Origin: JAVJUS01 sp040220455
GTDB lineage: Bacteria > Pseudomonadota > Alphaproteobacteria > DSM-16000 > Inquilinaceae
Direction: 5' to 3'
Length of the DNA: 64,000 nucleotides
NCBI GenBank assembly: GCA_040220455.1
Contig: JAVJUS010000112.1
Location: forward strand, 1-64,000
Position 1 is the first letter of the stretch. The number at the start of each line of letters is the position of its first letter. Positions 24,302-33,544 of this stretch are shown one piece after another. The position numbers and the translations under genes were made by a program. The notes under the pieces are model-generated. The model saw only the letters and a list, made by a program, of their open reading frames with translations. It did no database searches and had not been told where the DNA came from.

Positions 24302-26830
24302 CTACTCCGCCGCCTCGTCACCGGGCAGGGCGCGCCGGGCGACAGGGCGACCCTCGGTCGCGGCGAGGCGTTCACGGGCGACCTCTCGGATGCGGCCGCG
24401 CGCCTCGGGATGGGCCTTGACGAAGCGTCGGAAATCCCGGCCAGAGAGCTCCAGCAACCGGCAATAGGCGATTGCCGTGACGTCGGCGTTGCGCCGCCGC
24501 CCCGTCAGGACCGCGAGTTCCCCGAAGAAATCGCCGCGGCCGAGCCGGAAGCTCGAGCCGCCGCCGCCCACCTCGACCGCGCCGGAGGCGATGAAGTACA
24601 TCGAGTCGCCGCGTTCGCCTCTGGTCACGATCCGCTCCTCGGGCAGCACCAGGCGCGGGCGCAGGAGTTGGCCGATCTCGCTCAGCGCAGCCTCATCGAG
24701 CTGCTCGAACATCGAAAAGCCGCGCACGAGCGTCGCCGTGTCGAGCTCGAGGTCCAGGTGCGGCCGGCTGTCGACCGCCGCCCAGCCCTCCGCCAAGCGG
24801 TGCTGGAGGTCGGTATGGACCTCGTGCGGAATGGCGGAGTGGGCGTAGAGTTCGCGATAGGCCTCGCCCTCCATGCGCAGCGCGGCGCGCTTGACGAAGC
24901 GGTGCTGCAGCGCGCGTTCATAGTCCGGGTACTGCAGCCGCAGGGCCTCCAGCGCCTGCTCGCAGCTTTCCAGCCGGCGGTCGAGCGCAGCGCGCAGGCC
25001 GTGCGTCACGCCGGGGCCGAGCAGCGGGGTCAGCGTGCGGTTGTTGAAGGCGATCAGCTCCCAGATGACCATCCGGCTGATCGCCAGTGATTCGAAACGG
25101 TCGGCGAGGCGGGCGGCCAGCGGGCCCTCCAGGCGGAGCCAGCGATGCACAAGGTTGGCACCGCGGAAGGCGACCCGGAACTGGAGGGAGTCGGCCGCGG
25201 CGGCCTGATAGCCCTCCCGCCCGCGCGTCTTGGCCGCGTCGCGCAGCCGGCCGGCCTTGGCGACCAGGGTGATCACCAGGCGCCGCGCCATCGTGCCTTG
25301 CGCGAAGTGGTGGAGGTACAGCGCCTCTTCCCGATCGGCCAGCGCGATCAGGCCGGTGCCGATCTGGTCGTCCTCGCCCAGCCGGTCGCGGCGGTCGGAA
25401 TCGGTGACGATGCGGTCGCGCCGGCGGCGGTATTCGGCGATCTCCTGGTCGACCATGTCCGGATCGAGCCGGTGGGCGCCGCCGAGCTCCGCGATGCGGT
25501 CGGCGACCTCGCCCAGCGCCAACGCGATCGCCCGGTCGCGCAGGGCCCGGTCGACCGGCGCCAAGCCGTCGAGCCCCAGCGCCCGCATCACCGGCCGCAG
25601 GGTCAGGGCGTTGACCAGCAGGGTGAAGAGCACGAACCCGGTGGCGAGCACGCCGACGAAGCGCTTGACCTCCGGGTCGAGCACCGGGTTCTCGGTCACG
25701 GCCAGGGCGAGGGCGAGCGTCACCGCGCCGCGCAGGCCGCCCCACAGGATGACGGCCTTGAGCGGGTCGTCGACGCGCTGGGCGAGGCCGGCCGCGCTCA
25801 AGGCCGGCAGCACGCCCCACAGCACCGCGGCACGGGCGGCGAAGGCCGCCACGACGAGCACGGCGAGCAGCCCCAGATCCGACCATCCCACCTGGGCCAG
25901 GAAGCGCGGCACGAGCATGGAGGCGAGCACGAAGATCAGCGTCGACGCCCAGAACCCGAGCTGCGCCCAGACATCGTTGAGCGCGGTCCAGCTCTGCGGC
26001 GTCACGCGCATCCGCCCGCTCGCCCCGAAGACCAGGGCCGCGGTCACCACGGCGACGACGCCGGAGACGCCCAGATAGCGCTCGGCGACGATGAAGACGG
26101 CATAGGCGAGCGCGACGGAGACCGAGGTCTCGGCCAGCGGCTGGTCGCGCAGCGGGCGCAGGAAGAGCCCGGCGAGCCGGGCCGCCGCCCAGCCGGCGAG
26201 CAGCCCGCCCAGGAACCCCTTGGTGAACTGCCACGCCCCCTGCCCGACCGACAGCGCCTCGCCGCCGGTCAGCACGCCCAGCAGCAGGGCGAACAGCGCG
26301 ATCGCGGCGGCGTCGTTGAACAGGCTCTCGCCCTCGACCAGGATCGACAGGCGCCGCGGCGCGCCGACCTCCCGGAAGATCCCGACCACGGCCACCGGGT
26401 CGGTCGTCGCGATGATCGCGCCCAGCAGCAGGCACGCCGTCAGCCCGACCGGCGCCACCGGCGACAGGGCGAGGCCGACGGCGAAGGTGCACACGAACAC
26501 CGCCAGGATCGCCAGCACCAGGATCGGCGCGATGTCGTCGACCATGCGGCGGACATCGATCGTCAACCCGGTCTGGAACAGCAGGACCGGCAGGAAGACG
26601 TAGAGGATCGCCGTCGCCGTCAGGTCCAACCCGTCGATCGCGCCGACGAACTCGCTCAGCGCATCGGCCCCGTGAGTGTCGAGCGCCGCCGCCCCCGCGC
26701 CGATCGCGATGCCGACGACCGCGAGCAGCACCGAATGCGGCACGCCCAGCCGCGCGGCGGCCGGCTGCAGCAGCGCGACGACGACGAGCAGCAGCGCGAC
26801 GACCAGGAGGAGGAGACCGATCTCGGGCAT
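24302..26830 (-). CDS. NhaP-type Na+/H+ antiporter with C-terminal cNMP-binding domain
   Basis: CPA1-family cation:proton antiporter, 842 residues. Residues 1-410 form the transport domain with about 12 helices. It includes the GESLFNDAAAIALF segment, whose N-D pair is the ion site, and TDPVAVVGIFREVG. A long helical cytosolic region (about 430-700) resembles the regulatory part of plant SOS1-like exchangers. The final part, from about 720, is a cyclic-nucleotide-binding-like domain (GDSMYFIASGAVEV, RLGRGDFFGELAVL). It expels Na+ in exchange for protons and is likely gated by a ligand. It is a monocistronic minus-strand gene. Confidence 0.9.
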   Translation of the reverse strand: MPEIGLLLLVVALLLVVVALLQPAAARLGVPHSVLLAVVGIAIGAGAAALDTHGADALSEFVGAIDGLDLTATAILYVFLPVLLFQTGLTIDVRRMVDDIAPILVLAILAVFVCTFAVGLALSPVAPVGLTACLLLGAIIATTDPVAVVGIFREVGAPRRLSILVEGESLFNDAAAIALFALLLGVLTGGEALSVGQGAWQFTKGFLGGLLAGWAAARLAGLFLRPLRDQPLAETSVSVALAYAVFIVAERYLGVSGVVAVVTAALVFGASGRMRVTPQSWTALNDVWAQLGFWASTLIFVLASMLVPRFLAQVGWSDLGLLAVLVVAAFAARAAVLWGVLPALSAAGLAQRVDDPLKAVILWGGLRGAVTLALALAVTENPVLDPEVKRFVGVLATGFVLFTLLVNALTLRPVMRALGLDGLAPVDRALRDRAIALALGEVADRIAELGGAHRLDPDMVDQEIAEYRRRRDRIVTDSDRRDRLGEDDQIGTGLIALADREEALYLHHFAQGTMARRLVITLVAKAGRLRDAAKTRGREGYQAAAADSLQFRVAFRGANLVHRWLRLEGPLAARLADRFESLAISRMVIWELIAFNNRTLTPLLGPGVTHGLRAALDRRLESCEQALEALRLQYPDYERALQHRFVKRAALRMEGEAYRELYAHSAIPHEVHTDLQHRLAEGWAAVDSRPHLDLELDTATLVRGFSMFEQLDEAALSEIGQLLRPRLVLPEERIVTRGERGDSMYFIASGAVEVGGGGSSFRLGRGDFFGELAVLTGRRRNADVTAIAYCRLLELSGRDFRRFVKAHPEARGRIREVARERLAATEGRPVARRALPGDEAAE

Positions 26831-26893
26831 GGCCGGGAGTATCGCCGAGGGCGCAATCGCTGGATAGGGCCGAGGCGGGCCGATGCCGGGCCG

Positions 26894-27760
26894 TCAGACG
26901 ATCGCCTCGGCCTCGAAGCGGCGCGGCGGGGCGACCAGGGCGTCCTGGGCCTCGATCAGCCGGATCTCCCCCGACCCGTCGGCCACCGTCGCCTCCACCA
27001 CGGCGAAGACGCTCGACGCCGTTGCGGCGAGAGCTTCGGCGGTCGACCGCCCGGTCAGGAGATTGGCGAGCAGCAGCGCGGCGGTCAGGTCGCCGGTGCC
27101 GCTCAGATAGACCCGCAGCCGCGGCACGGTCACCCGCCAGGCGCCGGCGCCGTCGACGGCGATCATCTCGATCGCGTCCTCGGGCCCGTCGCGGCGCTGA
27201 AGGCTGGTGACGAAGACCGTGGTGGGGCCGAGCGCGCGCACCTCCCGCGCCGCGGCCAGCGCATCCGCCATCGTGCCGCAGTCGCGCCCGGTCAGGGCCT
27301 CCAGCTCGAACTGGTTGGGCGTGACGATGTCGGCCGCCGGCACCGCGTGCTCGCGCATCAGCTCCGGGATGCCCGGGCGGACGTAGAACCCGGTCTCGGT
27401 GTCGCCCATCACCGGGTCGCAGCAGTAGACCGCGCGCGGATTGGCGGTGCGCACCCGGTTGGCGAAGTCGAGGATGACGTGGCCCAGGCTGGCGTCGCCC
27501 ATGTAGCCCGACAGCACCGCCCCGCAGCGCGGGAAGACGCCGCGCTCCTCGACCCCGGTCAGGATGTCGGCCACCGCCTCGACCGTCAGGACCGGGCCGC
27601 GCCAGTCGCCGTAGCCGGTGTGGTTGGAGAACTGGACCGTGTTGACGGGCCAGACCTCGAAGCCCAGCCGCTGGAGCGGGAAGACGGCGGCACTATTGCC
27701 GACATGCCCGTAGGCGACGGCGCTCTGGATCGACAGGATGGCTCGATCGGAAGACATCAT
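26894..27760 (-). CDS. pdxY: Pyridoxal kinase PdxY
   Basis: Ribokinase-fold kinase phosphorylating pyridoxal to pyridoxal 5'-phosphate in the salvage pathway, 288 residues. Motifs include ILSIQSAVAYGHVGNSAA at the start, NHTGYG, the CDPVMGD block, TPNQFELE and the catalytic YLSGTGDL (an S-G-T-G-D variant). Two in-frame ATGs overlap at 27760 and 27757. It sits 112 bases downstream of, and in the same orientation as, a MocR regulator, which probably senses PLP and controls it. Confidence 0.93.
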   Translation of the reverse strand: MMSSDRAILSIQSAVAYGHVGNSAAVFPLQRLGFEVWPVNTVQFSNHTGYGDWRGPVLTVEAVADILTGVEERGVFPRCGAVLSGYMGDASLGHVILDFANRVRTANPRAVYCCDPVMGDTETGFYVRPGIPELMREHAVPAADIVTPNQFELEALTGRDCGTMADALAAAREVRALGPTTVFVTSLQRRDGPEDAIEMIAVDGAGAWRVTVPRLRVYLSGTGDLTAALLLANLLTGRSTAEALAATASSVFAVVEATVADGSGEIRLIEAQDALVAPPRRFEAEAIV

Positions 27761-27872
27761 CGGGTCCGCGGGGTGACGGAGGGGGGCAGGACGAAGAAAA
27801 CCGGCGGTCGCGAGACACGCGCGAGAGCGGCGCCGCGCGATCGCTGAGAATCGAGCGGGCTGCGGTGGCGGA

Positions 27873-29255
27873 TCAGGCGACCGCCAGGAAGGGTTCCGGG
27901 CTGTCGCGCAGGGTTTCGACCAGAACGCCGAGTCCCTGCTCGAGCTGGCCGTCGTCGCGCGCGCCCGTCAGGGACACGCGCACGGCCGGCGGCGTCTCCT
28001 CCCGGCCGGGGACGAAAAGCTCGGTCGCCGTCAGGGAGACGCCGCGCCGCGACACCGCGGCGACCAGGTCCTGCGAGCGCCACGGCTCCGGCAGCGTCAG
28101 CCACAGGAAGAACGAGCCGGGGGCGAGCTGGTAGTCGAAGCCGGCGAGCGCCCGACGGGCGACGGCCTGGCGCTCGGCGACGACGGCGCGGGTCCGGGCG
28201 GCGAGCTCGGCGGCGGTGCCGTCCTCGATCCAGCGGCGCACGATCTCGGCCATGACCGGCGGCGCCATCCAGTTGGTCGCCCGCGCCGCGGCGGCGAAGC
28301 GGCCCAGCCGGTCCCGCGGCACCGAGGCGAAGCCGATGCGCAGGGCCGGCGCCAGGACCTTCGACGAGCCGGTGATGTAGATCGTGCGCTCCGGCGCGAA
28401 GGACGCCAGCGGCGGATTGGGGTGCTCCCGCAGCATGCCGTAGATGTCGTCCTCGACGATCGTCAGGTCGAAGCGGCGCGCGATCTCGGCGATCGCCTCG
28501 CGCCGGTCGATCGGCAGGATCGCGCTCGACGGGTTCTGGATCTCCGGCGTCAGGTAGAGCACGCGCGCCCCGCTGGTCCGGCACGCCGCCTCCAGCGAGT
28601 CGGGCAGGATGCCGTCTGCGTCCATGGCGATCGGGCGCAGGCCGAGGCGCATCATGTTCGCCAGCGCCCGGGTGCCGGACCACGTCACGGATTCGACCAG
28701 CACGGGATCGCCCGGATCGCACAGCGCCATCAGCGAGGACGCCACCGCGTGCTGGGCGCCGCTGGTCACCAGCACCCGGTCGGCCACCGTCTCCAGCCCG
28801 CGCTCGGCGATCCAGCGCGCGCCGGCGATCCGGTGCTCCCACTTGCCGGTATGGGACTGGTAGTTGACCAGCTCGGCCAGGTCCGGCGAGGCCGAGAGGT
28901 CGGCCAGCGCCTCGGCGAAAGCCGCCTCGGCGATGCCCTCCGGCGGGCGGCTGATGCCCAGCTCGATCGATCGGGGCGAGGCGATGGCCGGCATCGCCAT
29001 CATGGTCGCCGAGCGGGCGCCGGCGCGGACATAGCTGCCGCGCCCGACCTCGCCGACGACGAGGCCGCGCCGCTCCGCCTCGGCATAGGCGCGGCTGACC
29101 GTGCCGACGGTCACGCCCAGGCGCCAGGCGAGGTCGCGATGGGTCGGCAGGCGCTCCCCGACGCCGAGCCGGCCGGCATAGATGTCCTCCGCCAAGGCAT
29201 CGGCGATGCGGATGTATTTCGGCCCCGGGCGGTCGTCGAGCTTGGGAGTCCACAT
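27873..29255 (-). CDS. MocR/PdxR-type regulator (GntR winged helix plus aminotransferase domain)
   Basis: A 460-residue transcription factor. A GntR-type winged helix occupies about 10-80 (RIADALAEDIYAGRLGVGERLPTHRDLA has the family layout). A long linker leads to a fold-type I aminotransferase domain binding PLP. The PLP lysine lies in the ITGSSKVLAPALR segment. Given pdxY downstream, regulation of vitamin B6 salvage is likely. Control of taurine or GABA genes is the alternative for MocR proteins. Putative binding repeats lie in the region upstream. Confidence 0.88.
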   Translation of the reverse strand: MWTPKLDDRPGPKYIRIADALAEDIYAGRLGVGERLPTHRDLAWRLGVTVGTVSRAYAEAERRGLVVGEVGRGSYVRAGARSATMMAMPAIASPRSIELGISRPPEGIAEAAFAEALADLSASPDLAELVNYQSHTGKWEHRIAGARWIAERGLETVADRVLVTSGAQHAVASSLMALCDPGDPVLVESVTWSGTRALANMMRLGLRPIAMDADGILPDSLEAACRTSGARVLYLTPEIQNPSSAILPIDRREAIAEIARRFDLTIVEDDIYGMLREHPNPPLASFAPERTIYITGSSKVLAPALRIGFASVPRDRLGRFAAAARATNWMAPPVMAEIVRRWIEDGTAAELAARTRAVVAERQAVARRALAGFDYQLAPGSFFLWLTLPEPWRSQDLVAAVSRRGVSLTATELFVPGREETPPAVRVSLTGARDDGQLEQGLGVLVETLRDSPEPFLAVA

Positions 29256-29480
29256 TGTACCGGTCTCACGCAGGCAATACGGCGGTGTACGGCCCCCTCG
29301 ACCGGCCTTCCCACCGTTCGTCGACCATAATTGTCCCGGTACACGGGTTCAATCCCGTCATTGTCTCGATACATGGCGCGTGCCGGATGCCAATGGCGCG
29401 GACGCCGCGATATGGTTGGCCGGCGCGGGCGCGTGGTGTTCAATCGTCCTCGGGTTTTCCGCGAGGGACGCGATACGCCG
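29256..29480. promoter_or_regulatory. Divergent promoter region with MocR-type direct repeats
   Basis: Two direct repeats, ATTGTCCCGGTACACGG (29330-29346) and ATTGTCTCGATACATGG (29360-29376), are exactly 30 bases apart, about three helical turns. A shorter match, ATTGTACCGG, overlaps the regulator's own start (29254-29263). MocR factors usually bind spaced direct repeats, so this is a good candidate site for autoregulation and perhaps for ppk2 control. Confidence 0.55.
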
Positions 29481-30299
29481 ATGGGCAAGAAGAGCGACAA
29501 GAAGGGTGCCAAGGCCGGCACGGCCTCGAAGCCCGACTACGACTACGACGACGAACTCGCCCGTCTCCAGGGGCGCCTGGCCCTGCTGCAACGTTGGGTC
29601 CGGGAGAGCGGCGCCCGGATCGTCGTGGTCTTCGAGGGCCGGGACGCGGCCGGCAAGGGCGGCGTCATCAAGCGCCTGGTCGAGCGGGTCAGCCCCCGCG
29701 TCATCCGCGTCGTGGCATTGCCCGCCCCGACCGACCGCGAGCGCACGCAGCTCTACTTCCAGCGCTACTTCGCGCAGATGCCGGCGGCGGGCGAAGTCGT
29801 GATCTTCGATCGGAGCTGGTACAACCGCGCCGGCGTCGAACGGGTCATGGGCTTCTGCACGGACGCCGAGGCGGAGACCTTCCTGGAGCAGGTGCCGGCC
29901 TTCGAGCGCCAGCTCACCGATGACGGCATCATCCTGATCAAGTACTTCCTGACCGTCGGCCAGGCGGAACAGGAACGCCGCTTCCGCCGACGCATCGAGG
30001 ACCCGGTGCGGCAGTGGAAGCTGAGCCCGATGGATCTGGAGTCCTATCGCCGCTGGTGGGACTACACCCGCGCCTACGACGCCATGCTGCACGCCTCGGA
30101 CACGCCGCACGCGCCCTGGACCATCGTGCCGTCCGACAACAAGAAACAGGCAAGACTCAACTGCATAGCGCACTTTCTTGATACCGTACCTTATCGGGAA
30201 ATCCCCTTCGACCAGCCGGAGCTGGGCGAGCGCCAGCCGCGACCGAAGGACTGCCCGAAGACGCCGCGTTTCCGCGCCTTCGTGCCGGAGCGCTACTGA
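29481..30299 (+). CDS. ppk2: Polyphosphate kinase 2
   Basis: PPK2-family kinase of 272 residues using polyphosphate to phosphorylate nucleotides (or the reverse). ATG 29481 has GAGGGA upstream and gives a Lys-rich N-terminus (MGKKSDKKG). Walker A is FEGRDAAGKGG, the lid/Walker B region is IFDRSWYNRAGVERVMGFC, and the family ending includes WTIVPSDNKKQARLN and the FVPERY terminus. The single domain and the sequence resemble the GDP/ADP-forming class I group. Its stop codon abuts the start of the next gene (TGAATG), so they form an operon. Confidence 0.94.
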   Translation: MGKKSDKKGAKAGTASKPDYDYDDELARLQGRLALLQRWVRESGARIVVVFEGRDAAGKGGVIKRLVERVSPRVIRVVALPAPTDRERTQLYFQRYFAQMPAAGEVVIFDRSWYNRAGVERVMGFCTDAEAETFLEQVPAFERQLTDDGIILIKYFLTVGQAEQERRFRRRIEDPVRQWKLSPMDLESYRRWWDYTRAYDAMLHASDTPHAPWTIVPSDNKKQARLNCIAHFLDTVPYREIPFDQPELGERQPRPKDCPKTPRFRAFVPERY

Positions 30300-31070
30300 A
30301 TGGCCGGCGCCGAGCCGGTCTTCCCGGACCTCGCCGGCCGCGCGGTGCTGGTCACCGGCGGGGCGAGCGGCATCGGCGCGGCGACGCTGGCGGCCTTCGC
30401 CGGACAGGGCGCGCGCACGGCCTTCCTCGACATGGCCGACGACGCCGCTCGGCGGACCGTCGACGCGATCGCCGGTGCCGGCCACCCCGCCCCGGTCTAC
30501 CGGCATTGCGACCTGACGGACCCGGCGGCGATCGAGGAGGCGGTGGCCGCGATCGCCGACGCGATCGGCCCGCCCACGGTGCTGGTCAACAACGCCGCCA
30601 ACGACGACCGGCACAGCCCGGAGGAGACTGACGCGGCGGCCTGGCGCGCCCGCCTGGCGGTCAATCTGGACCACCAGTTCCTTGTCTCCCGCGCCGTCGC
30701 GCCGGGGATGAAGGCGGCCGGCGGCGGATCGATCGTCATGATGGGCTCGATCGCCTGGCTGGTCGGCATGGGCGACCTGCCCGCCTATTCGACCGCCAAG
30801 GCCGGCATCCAGGGGCTGACCAAGTCGCTCGCCAAGGCCTGGGGGCCCGACGGGATCCGCGTCGGCTGCGTCATGCCCGGCGCCGTGCTGACCGAGCGGC
30901 AGAAGCGGCTGTGGATGACGCCCGACTACGAGGACACCGTGCTCGGCAACCAGAGCCTGAAGCGCCACATCATGCCCGAGGAGGTCGCCCGCGCCGTGCT
31001 GTTCCTGGCGAGCGACGCCGCCTCCGCCATCACCGGCCAGGCGCTGATCGTCGACGCCGGCTGGGTGTGA
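30300..31070 (+). CDS. Short-chain dehydrogenase/reductase (SDR)
   Basis: NAD(P)-dependent oxidoreductase with a Rossmann fold, 256 residues. It has the cofactor loop TGGASGIG, an NNAAND variant of NNAG, the catalytic Ser (GSIAWL region) and the YSTAK motif. The N-terminal ten residues extend ahead of the first strand. The C-terminal ITGQALIVDAGWV is typical of the classical SDRs acting on sugars or hydroxy acids. Its start touches the ppk2 stop, indicating coupling; the metabolic link is not clear. Confidence 0.88.
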   Translation: MAGAEPVFPDLAGRAVLVTGGASGIGAATLAAFAGQGARTAFLDMADDAARRTVDAIAGAGHPAPVYRHCDLTDPAAIEEAVAAIADAIGPPTVLVNNAANDDRHSPEETDAAAWRARLAVNLDHQFLVSRAVAPGMKAAGGGSIVMMGSIAWLVGMGDLPAYSTAKAGIQGLTKSLAKAWGPDGIRVGCVMPGAVLTERQKRLWMTPDYEDTVLGNQSLKRHIMPEEVARAVLFLASDAASAITGQALIVDAGWV

Positions 31071-31098
31071 GCCGAAGCCTCTCGAAACCGCGCGCGCG

Positions 31099-32340
31099 TC
31101 AGCCCCGCCGCTCCCGGCTCTCCACCTTGACCTCCGAATGCAGGGTGCGGTGGACGGGGCACTTGTCGGCGATCTCCATCAACCGGGCGCGCTGGTCGTC
31201 GTCGAGGTCGCCATGGAGGACGATCTCGCGCTCGATGCTATCGATCTTGCCCTCCCGTGTCTCGCAGTCGGCGCAGTCCTCGGCATGGATCTTGTCGTGG
31301 GAGAGCACGACCCGGACCTTCTCCAGCGGCCATTTCTTTCGCTCGGCATACATGCGTACGGTCATCGACGTACAGGCGCCCAAGCCCGCGAGTAGCAGGT
31401 CGTACGGCCCCGGCCCGGTATCGTCGCCGCCGACCGAGGCCGGCTCGTCGGCGATCAGGCGATGGCGGCCGAGCGCGACCGCCTGCTGGAAACGGCCGTT
31501 GCCGGTCTCCTCGACGACGACCTTGTCGCCCTCTCCCTCCACGGCCGCCGCCGCGGCGCCGGCCGACGCCTCGGCGGTGTCGGCGTCGAGATAGCGCGAC
31601 GCCCAGGCGGCGAGCACGGCGGCGACGTATTCGGCGTCGGCCCGGCGGGAGAGCAGATGGTCCGCGTCGTCGAGGGACACGAAGCTCTTGGGATGCTTCG
31701 CCGCCTGGAAGATCAGGGCGGCGTTGTCGATGCCCACGGTCGCGTCGCGCGGCGCGTGGAAGATCAGCAGCGCCTTGCGCAGGGCGGCGATGCGGTCGTG
31801 CTGGTTGTGCTCGGCGATGTCGTCGAGGAACTCACGCTTGATGCGGAAGGGCCGGCCGACCAGCGTCACCTCCGCCTCGCCGTCGCGCTCGATCGCCTCG
31901 CGATGGGCGTCGAAGAGATGAGCCACGTGGCCCGGATCGTAGGGCGCGCCGATCGTCGCCACGGCCCGCGCCTCCTCGGCCGACGCGGCGGCGGCCAGAA
32001 CCGCCGCGCCGCCCAGGCTGTGCCCGATGAGGATCGCCGGCGCGTCCAGCGTGTCGCGCATATGGGCGATCGCCGCCTCCAGGTCGCGGATGTTGGAGCT
32101 GAAGGTCGTGTTGGCGAACTCCCCTTCCGAGGAGCCGAGGCCGGTGAAGTCGAATCGCAGCACGGCGATGCCGTGCTCGGTCAGCGCCTGGGCGATCCGG
32201 CTCGCCGCGAAGATGTCCTTGGTGCAGGTGAAGCAGTGCGCGAACAGGGCGTAGGCGCGCACCGGCCCGTCCGGACGGTCGAGCCGGCCGGCCAGCGCAT
32301 GGCCCTGGCTGCCCGGGAATTCGAACTTCTCGCTCGGCAT
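31099..32340 (-). CDS. Bifunctional alpha/beta hydrolase - OsmC fusion
   Basis: A 413-residue protein. Residues 1-255 are an alpha/beta hydrolase: HCFTCTKD oxyanion region, nucleophile elbow GHSLGG, and the catalytic Asp and His in HAPRDATV and LDDADHLL. Residues 270-413 are an OsmC domain with the peroxidatic Cys in LAGLGACTSMTVRMYAERK and the second Cys in DKCPVHRTL. This known fusion is thought to reduce organic hydroperoxides while the hydrolase handles esters. Start ATG 32340. It is convergent with the SDR gene. Confidence 0.92.
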   Translation of the reverse strand: MPSEKFEFPGSQGHALAGRLDRPDGPVRAYALFAHCFTCTKDIFAASRIAQALTEHGIAVLRFDFTGLGSSEGEFANTTFSSNIRDLEAAIAHMRDTLDAPAILIGHSLGGAAVLAAAASAEEARAVATIGAPYDPGHVAHLFDAHREAIERDGEAEVTLVGRPFRIKREFLDDIAEHNQHDRIAALRKALLIFHAPRDATVGIDNAALIFQAAKHPKSFVSLDDADHLLSRRADAEYVAAVLAAWASRYLDADTAEASAGAAAAAVEGEGDKVVVEETGNGRFQQAVALGRHRLIADEPASVGGDDTGPGPYDLLLAGLGACTSMTVRMYAERKKWPLEKVRVVLSHDKIHAEDCADCETREGKIDSIEREIVLHGDLDDDQRARLMEIADKCPVHRTLHSEVKVESRERRG

Positions 32341-32449
32341 GGTCGACGGGGCTCCCCCTGCTGGCGGCGGCCGGCGGGACGGCGGCGCGCTCGCGATCCG
32401 CGAGCCCCCGGCATGCCCGCATCCGCGCCCGCGATCAAGCCAAGGCCGA

Positions 32450-33481
32450 TCACGCTTCGGCGAAGCGCAGTACCCCGGCGCCGTCGATCTCGCGGACCAG
32501 CCGGCCGGCCTCCTCCAGATGGCGCAGATGGGCCAGCGCCTCGCCATAGGCGAAGACGATCTCGTGGCGGTCCAGCTCCCGCCGGAACAGGGCCGCCGTC
32601 GCCTCGGCGACGCTGGCCGGCCGGGCGCAGACGGCGCGCGCCGCCTCCAGCCGCTCGGCATGGTGGGCGGCCAGGGCGTCGAGGCGGGCGTGCAGGCCGC
32701 GGAACGGCGGGCCGTGGGACGGCAGGACGAGCGTGTCGGCCGGCAGCGCGCGCAGCCGCTCCAGGCTGGCCAGATAGGCGCTCAGCGGCTCGGCTTCGGG
32801 CTCGCTCGGCCAGACGGCGATGTTCGGGCTGATCTTCGGCAGCACCTGGTCGCCGGCGATCAGCACGCCCATCGCCGGGCAGTGCAGCAGCACATGTTCG
32901 GGCGAGTGGCCGGCGGCCGTCAGCACGGTCCACTCCGCACCGCCCAGCGTCAGCCGGTCGCCATCCGCCAGCCGCCGGAACGACGCGGGGATCGGGCGCA
33001 CCGCCTTGCGATAGGGATTGCCCCGCTCGACCATCGCCGCGACGGCGGCCTCCGGCATCCCGGCGCGGCGGTAGAAGGCGGCGCCGCGCCGGGCCAGGTC
33101 GTCGGTGTCGTCGAGGCTCAGCATCCGGCCGAAGGCCCATTCCCCCCGGCTCATCCAGAGCGGCGCGCCGTGCCGGGCGGCGAGGCTGCCGGCCTGGCCC
33201 GCGTGGTCGGGATGGAAATGGGTGACCAGGATGCGCGCCAGCGTGCCGGGCCCCAGCGTGTCGGCGCCCAGCGTCTCCCAGAGATCCGCCGTCGCCGCGT
33301 CGCCGAAGCCGGTGTCGACGAGCGACCAGGTGCCCCCCGCCTCCTCGATCAGCCAGACATTGACGTGGTCGAGGCGGAAGGGCAGCGGCAGGCGCAGGCG
33401 CCACAGCCCCGCCGCAACGGCGACCGGGTCGGTCGCCAGCTCGGGCTCGGGGAACGGGAAATCGAGGTCGGTGTCCGTCAT
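32450..33481 (-). CDS. MBL-fold metallohydrolase
   Basis: Metallo-beta-lactamase-fold hydrolase of 343 residues with THFHPDHAGQAG, the AAGHSPEH block, IAGDQVLPKISPN and a C-terminal helical extension with LPSHGPPF. It resembles a family of glyoxalase II-like proteins with a winged C-terminal domain (similar to LACTB2), often active on thioesters or RNA. ATG 33481 is preferred; an in-frame ATG at 33502 would lie inside a perfect hairpin. No strong ribosome site is visible. Confidence 0.8.
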   Translation of the reverse strand: MTDTDLDFPFPEPELATDPVAVAAGLWRLRLPLPFRLDHVNVWLIEEAGGTWSLVDTGFGDAATADLWETLGADTLGPGTLARILVTHFHPDHAGQAGSLAARHGAPLWMSRGEWAFGRMLSLDDTDDLARRGAAFYRRAGMPEAAVAAMVERGNPYRKAVRPIPASFRRLADGDRLTLGGAEWTVLTAAGHSPEHVLLHCPAMGVLIAGDQVLPKISPNIAVWPSEPEAEPLSAYLASLERLRALPADTLVLPSHGPPFRGLHARLDALAAHHAERLEAARAVCARPASVAEATAALFRRELDRHEIVFAYGEALAHLRHLEEAGRLVREIDGAGVLRFAEA

Positions 33482-33483
33482 CA

Positions 33484-33509
33484 CCCGGGCTTGGTGCGCC
33501 AAGCCCGGG
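33484..33509 (-). promoter_or_regulatory. Perfect hairpin immediately upstream of the MBL gene start
   Basis: CCCGGGCTTGG (33484-33494) and CCAAGCCCGGG (33499-33509) form an 11-bp perfect stem with the 4-base loop TGCG. It begins two bases before the start codon at 33481 on the minus strand and covers the place of a ribosome site. It could limit translation or terminate the upstream minus-strand transcript. No T-run is present. Confidence 0.5.
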
Positions 33510-33544
33510 CGGGCGTCAAGCCGCGCGGTCGCCGGAAGTCCGCC

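Noticed and set aside
25145..27847. A 900-codon plus-strand frame opposite the antiporter and pdxY
   Set aside because: His/Gln/Arg-rich shadow of the real minus-strand genes without any domain.
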